A DNA stretch of 49,674 nucleotides from Campylobacterota bacterium (GTDB taxonomy: Bacteria > Campylobacterota > Campylobacteria > Campylobacterales > Nitratiruptoraceae): contig JAADDW010000009.1 in the NCBI GenBank assembly GCA_013153715.1, positions 1 through 49,674 on the forward strand. Reading direction: 5' to 3'. Shown here piece after piece: positions 47,614 to 49,674 of this stretch. The notes under the pieces were generated by a model. That model saw only the letters and a list, made by a program, of their open reading frames with translations. It ran no database searches and was not told the DNA's origin. The position numbers and the translations under genes are program-made. The stretch's first letter is position 1, and every line of letters starts with the position of its first letter.

Positions 47614-49674
47614 TCCATCTCACCGGACAGACCGTTTCGGGAGCCGCATCGACACTGACTACCACTATCCCACTACAATCTGTCCAGTTGTCCAGAATCT
47701 GGATACGACACTTGTCCATCACTTTGGGATCGTCAACAACAAAGTCACTCACCTCTACATTCTTAACGATCAGCTCTGGATTGTCCTTGGAGACAATGGT
47801 GAAACGGAGCTGACACCGCTTTGTCCTATTCCCCTCGCTGTTATCGCACTGGAGGACCTCCTCCCTGGTTGTGAGCCCTGTCCCCCCAAAGAGGGTTGAC
47901 CTCTTGGTGGCTCCGACCCGTACCTCTTCTCGGGAGTTGGCGTAGAGGAAGATGGTCTTCCCGAGCATATAGGGGGGATAGAGGAGTCTCGTCGTCGTAA
48001 TCCCCCCCTCCTGGAGGGTATAGGTCTGATCCTGGTGGTCGAAGAGGAGGGTCGCCGTATTGTTGGAGCAGGTATCAACCCTCTTCTCATTTCCTATCAC
48101 ATAGGTGAGTCCGCTGGTGGGCCACCCCTCATACTTCTTGTAGAGTTTAAGGGTGTAGTCATCGATACGGCTCACAATATCCCACTCTCCCAGATAGAGG
48201 TTGTCTGCCCGATCCTCATCGGCCAGTATGACGAGGCGGTCGAGGAGGGGCTCCACATTGACAAAGTCGTAGAGCTGGTCGGTACTCTCAAAGATGGTTC
48301 CCTGGGACTGGGTATACCGAATGGCTCCCCCCTTTCGGACATAGAGGAAGCGGCCATTGGAACTCTTCTTCAGTCCGGCGACAGCCCCGAAGGAGACCTT
48401 ACTCCCCGCCTTGGCTGGGTTCCCATATTTATCGGTCGCCAAAATTGTGTAGAGGTGCTCAAAGAGACCGTGTTCCACATCGTACCTGGTGTGGGCTAGG
48501 GAGATGGAGATGGTGTTGACCGGACCTGAAACTATTGTAATGGGGATGTTCTGTTTGAACCTCTCCTCCCTTCCCTTCTGATCGAGGAGTACCACCTCGA
48601 CTTGGAGAATGTCAACTCCGGAGTGGAAGAGGGTGAAGAATTTGACCTCCACAGGGTTCGATGGAGCCCTCCCGATCTCTTTCTCAAAGAGCTCCTCTCC
48701 CTTCTGGAAGGTGATGAGATGGTTGAGGGAACGGAGGGTTATGGATTGGATTACCTCTTTGGGTGCCAGCTGTCCCTCATCATCTTCATAGACGACGGCC
48801 AAGAGGAAGCGGCCGAGGGAATCGACCTCGACGGAATCGGGAAGCTGGGAGGGGAGAACCTTATAGAGCCGTCTCTCTTGGCTGTGGAGAATCTTCAGAT
48901 GGAGGGTGGCCTGGGCCTCTTCAGCTGTAAAGTGGACATCGAGGGAGATCTCCTTACCTCCCCGATCGCTCACTATACCAGCGGGAGCCGAGTAGATGAG
49001 CCTCCTGTGGCCCTGGTTATCTGTCTGGAAACTGTTCCCAATGATGTTCCCCTCCTCATCTCGGAAATACCCGAGCTGGAGACCGCTCTCTTCATCTATC
49101 AGGGCGCTCACCTGGACTCTCCCAGAGATGTAGTGGTTGGCCCCATCTAGGGTATAAATATCGATGGTGCCACTCTCCCCCTCCCGTACCTCCAGGAGAT
49201 CACTGCTCAAGACGATCTTCTTCACCCTCCTCACCTCAGGGAAGATGAGTTGGACCTCTTGGAAGACCCCTCCACTCTTCACCTGGAAGATATAGATCCG
49301 TCCGGAGAGGCTCTCCAGATCTTTAGGAGCTGTATAGGTGAAGGTGGCCTTCCCGTTCTCATCGGTGTAGAGGGTGGTGGGGCTCACCTCTCCGTAGAAT
49401 CTCCCCTGTCCATCGACGAGGACCGGGATCTCAACCTTGGCCGGAAGGGGGCGGTTCTCGTTGTCCAGAGTGATAACTGTGATGGTGTAGCTCTCTCCGG
49501 GCTGGACATGGATAACGGAGGGATCGACAACGATCCGGGCCACCTCTTTTTTCCCCTCTTTGGGGAAGATGAGCTGGACCTCCTGGGAGACCCCTTCACT
49601 CTCGACCCTGATGGAGAAGACCTTGCCGATGAAATTCTCCAAATCCTTGGGAGCTCTATAGGTGAAGGTGGCCT
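47582..49674 (-). CDS. Large Ig-repeat adhesin-like protein (5' end beyond window)
   Basis: At least 697 residues are visible and the frame continues past base 49674. Tandem Ig-like (Big-1/invasin type) modules: PSVIHVQPGESYTITVITLD, TTLYTDENGKATFTYTAPKDLE and FQEVQLIFPE recur with a period of 108 residues, then diverge. A later part has further beta domains and about six Cys near the C-terminus (DTCSNN, LQCDNSEG, KRCQL, DKCRIQ, DCSG, ETVCPV). No membrane anchor is seen at the end. Being first in the pilus operon, it is a candidate surface or tip adhesin, in the way MshQ is associated with MSHA. Confidence 0.75.
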   Translation of the reverse strand, partial: ATFTYRAPKDLENFIGKVFSIRVESEGVSQEVQLIFPKEGKKEVARIVVDPSVIHVQPGESYTITVITLDNENRPLPAKVEIPVLVDGQGRFYGEVSPTTLYTDENGKATFTYTAPKDLESLSGRIYIFQVKSGGVFQEVQLIFPEVRRVKKIVLSSDLLEVREGESGTIDIYTLDGANHYISGRVQVSALIDEESGLQLGYFRDEEGNIIGNSFQTDNQGHRRLIYSAPAGIVSDRGGKEISLDVHFTAEEAQATLHLKILHSQERRLYKVLPSQLPDSVEVDSLGRFLLAVVYEDDEGQLAPKEVIQSITLRSLNHLITFQKGEELFEKEIGRAPSNPVEVKFFTLFHSGVDILQVEVVLLDQKGREERFKQNIPITIVSGPVNTISISLAHTRYDVEHGLFEHLYTILATDKYGNPAKAGSKVSFGAVAGLKKSSNGRFLYVRKGGAIRYTQSQGTIFESTDQLYDFVNVEPLLDRLVILADEDRADNLYLGEWDIVSRIDDYTLKLYKKYEGWPTSGLTYVIGNEKRVDTCSNNTATLLFDHQDQTYTLQEGGITTTRLLYPPYMLGKTIFLYANSREEVRVGATKRSTLFGGTGLTTREEVLQCDNSEGNRTKRCQLRFTIVSKDNPELIVKNVEVSDFVVDDPKVMDKCRIQILDNWTDCSGIVVVSVDAAPETVCPVRWNGGVLFEFAP
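49241..49674 (-). repeat. 324-bp tandem repeat in adhesin gene (two partial units)
   Basis: Bases 49241-49350 and 49565-49674 are clearly similar along 110 bases. Both begin GAAGATGAG and end TAGGTGAAGGTGGCCT on the plus strand, at a spacing of exactly 324 bases (108 codons). The window edge cuts the array, so copy number is unknown. Confidence 0.8.

Noticed and set aside
1-49674. tRNA, rRNA, CRISPR repeats, insertion sequences and attachment sites
   Set aside because: None was recognised by eye; the intergenic spaces are short and explained by promoters and terminators. A tRNAscan or ISfinder search was not possible here.

Overview
The window comes from a denitrifying Campylobacterota (Epsilonproteobacteria) chromosome, most like the hydrothermal-vent Sulfurovum/Nitratifractor type. 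This is inferred from three things. The nos cluster has the Wolinella-type order Z-B-D-G-C1-C2-H-F-(L)-Y-L with a cytochrome c-tailed clade II NosZ. The nap cluster has the epsilon order A-G-H-B-F-L-D and no napC. A Cys-free Crp/Fnr regulator sits beside them. Coding is very dense, with many ATGA or TGATG start/stop overlaps. No tRNA, rRNA, CRISPR array, insertion sequence or phage gene was seen, and no gene-free stretch exceeds 300 bases.

Layout. 1-912 (+): 3' end of a siroheme synthase (precorrin-2 dehydrogenase) and a small anchored protein. 887-10878 (-): the complete nitrous oxide reductase cluster. 11109-20308 (-): a nitrite/NO reduction block, in transcription order norX-like membrane protein, norC, norB, a 54-residue membrane peptide, nirS, a di-c-heme NirN-like protein, nirJ, nirF and cobA. 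20444-21082 (+): Crp/Fnr regulator. 21175-22398 (-): porin. 22487-29832 (-): napAGHBFLD plus a stand-alone PAS protein. Together these genes encode nitrate to nitrite (Nap), to NO (NirS), to N2O (NorBC), to N2 (NosZ), plus much of the heme d1 pathway (CobA/NirE, NirJ, NirF, NirN). The siroheme decarboxylase genes (nirDLGH/ahbAB) are not in the window.

Four near-consensus TTGAY-N4-RTCAA boxes lie upstream of nosB, norX/crp, the porin and napA. In each case a plausible -10 hexamer on the minus strand lies where a class II (-41.5) activator would need it. The regulator's recognition helix carries the E-T-L-S-R pattern expected to read TTGAT. nosZ itself has no such box. It has a perfect TATAAT, a 12-bp inverted repeat and three TGTGACAT repeats.

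29981-33771: a FliO/AMIN-like anchored protein, a TauE/SafE permease, and an exported Kazal-serpin fusion. 34036-49674: an MSHA-like type IV pilus/type II secretion system. MshM- and MshN-like genes lie on the plus strand. They converge on a long minus-strand operon encoding an Ig-repeat adhesin (cut by the window edge), a PilP/MshK-like protein, an ABC ATPase, a secretin, a prepilin, a TPR-like protein, an ABC-2 permease, a 534-residue prepilin, fused PilM-PilN, PilO, MshE and MshG. The ABC transporter threaded through this pilus operon, the Asp/Cys-rich prepilins and the Kazal-serpin are the most unusual content.
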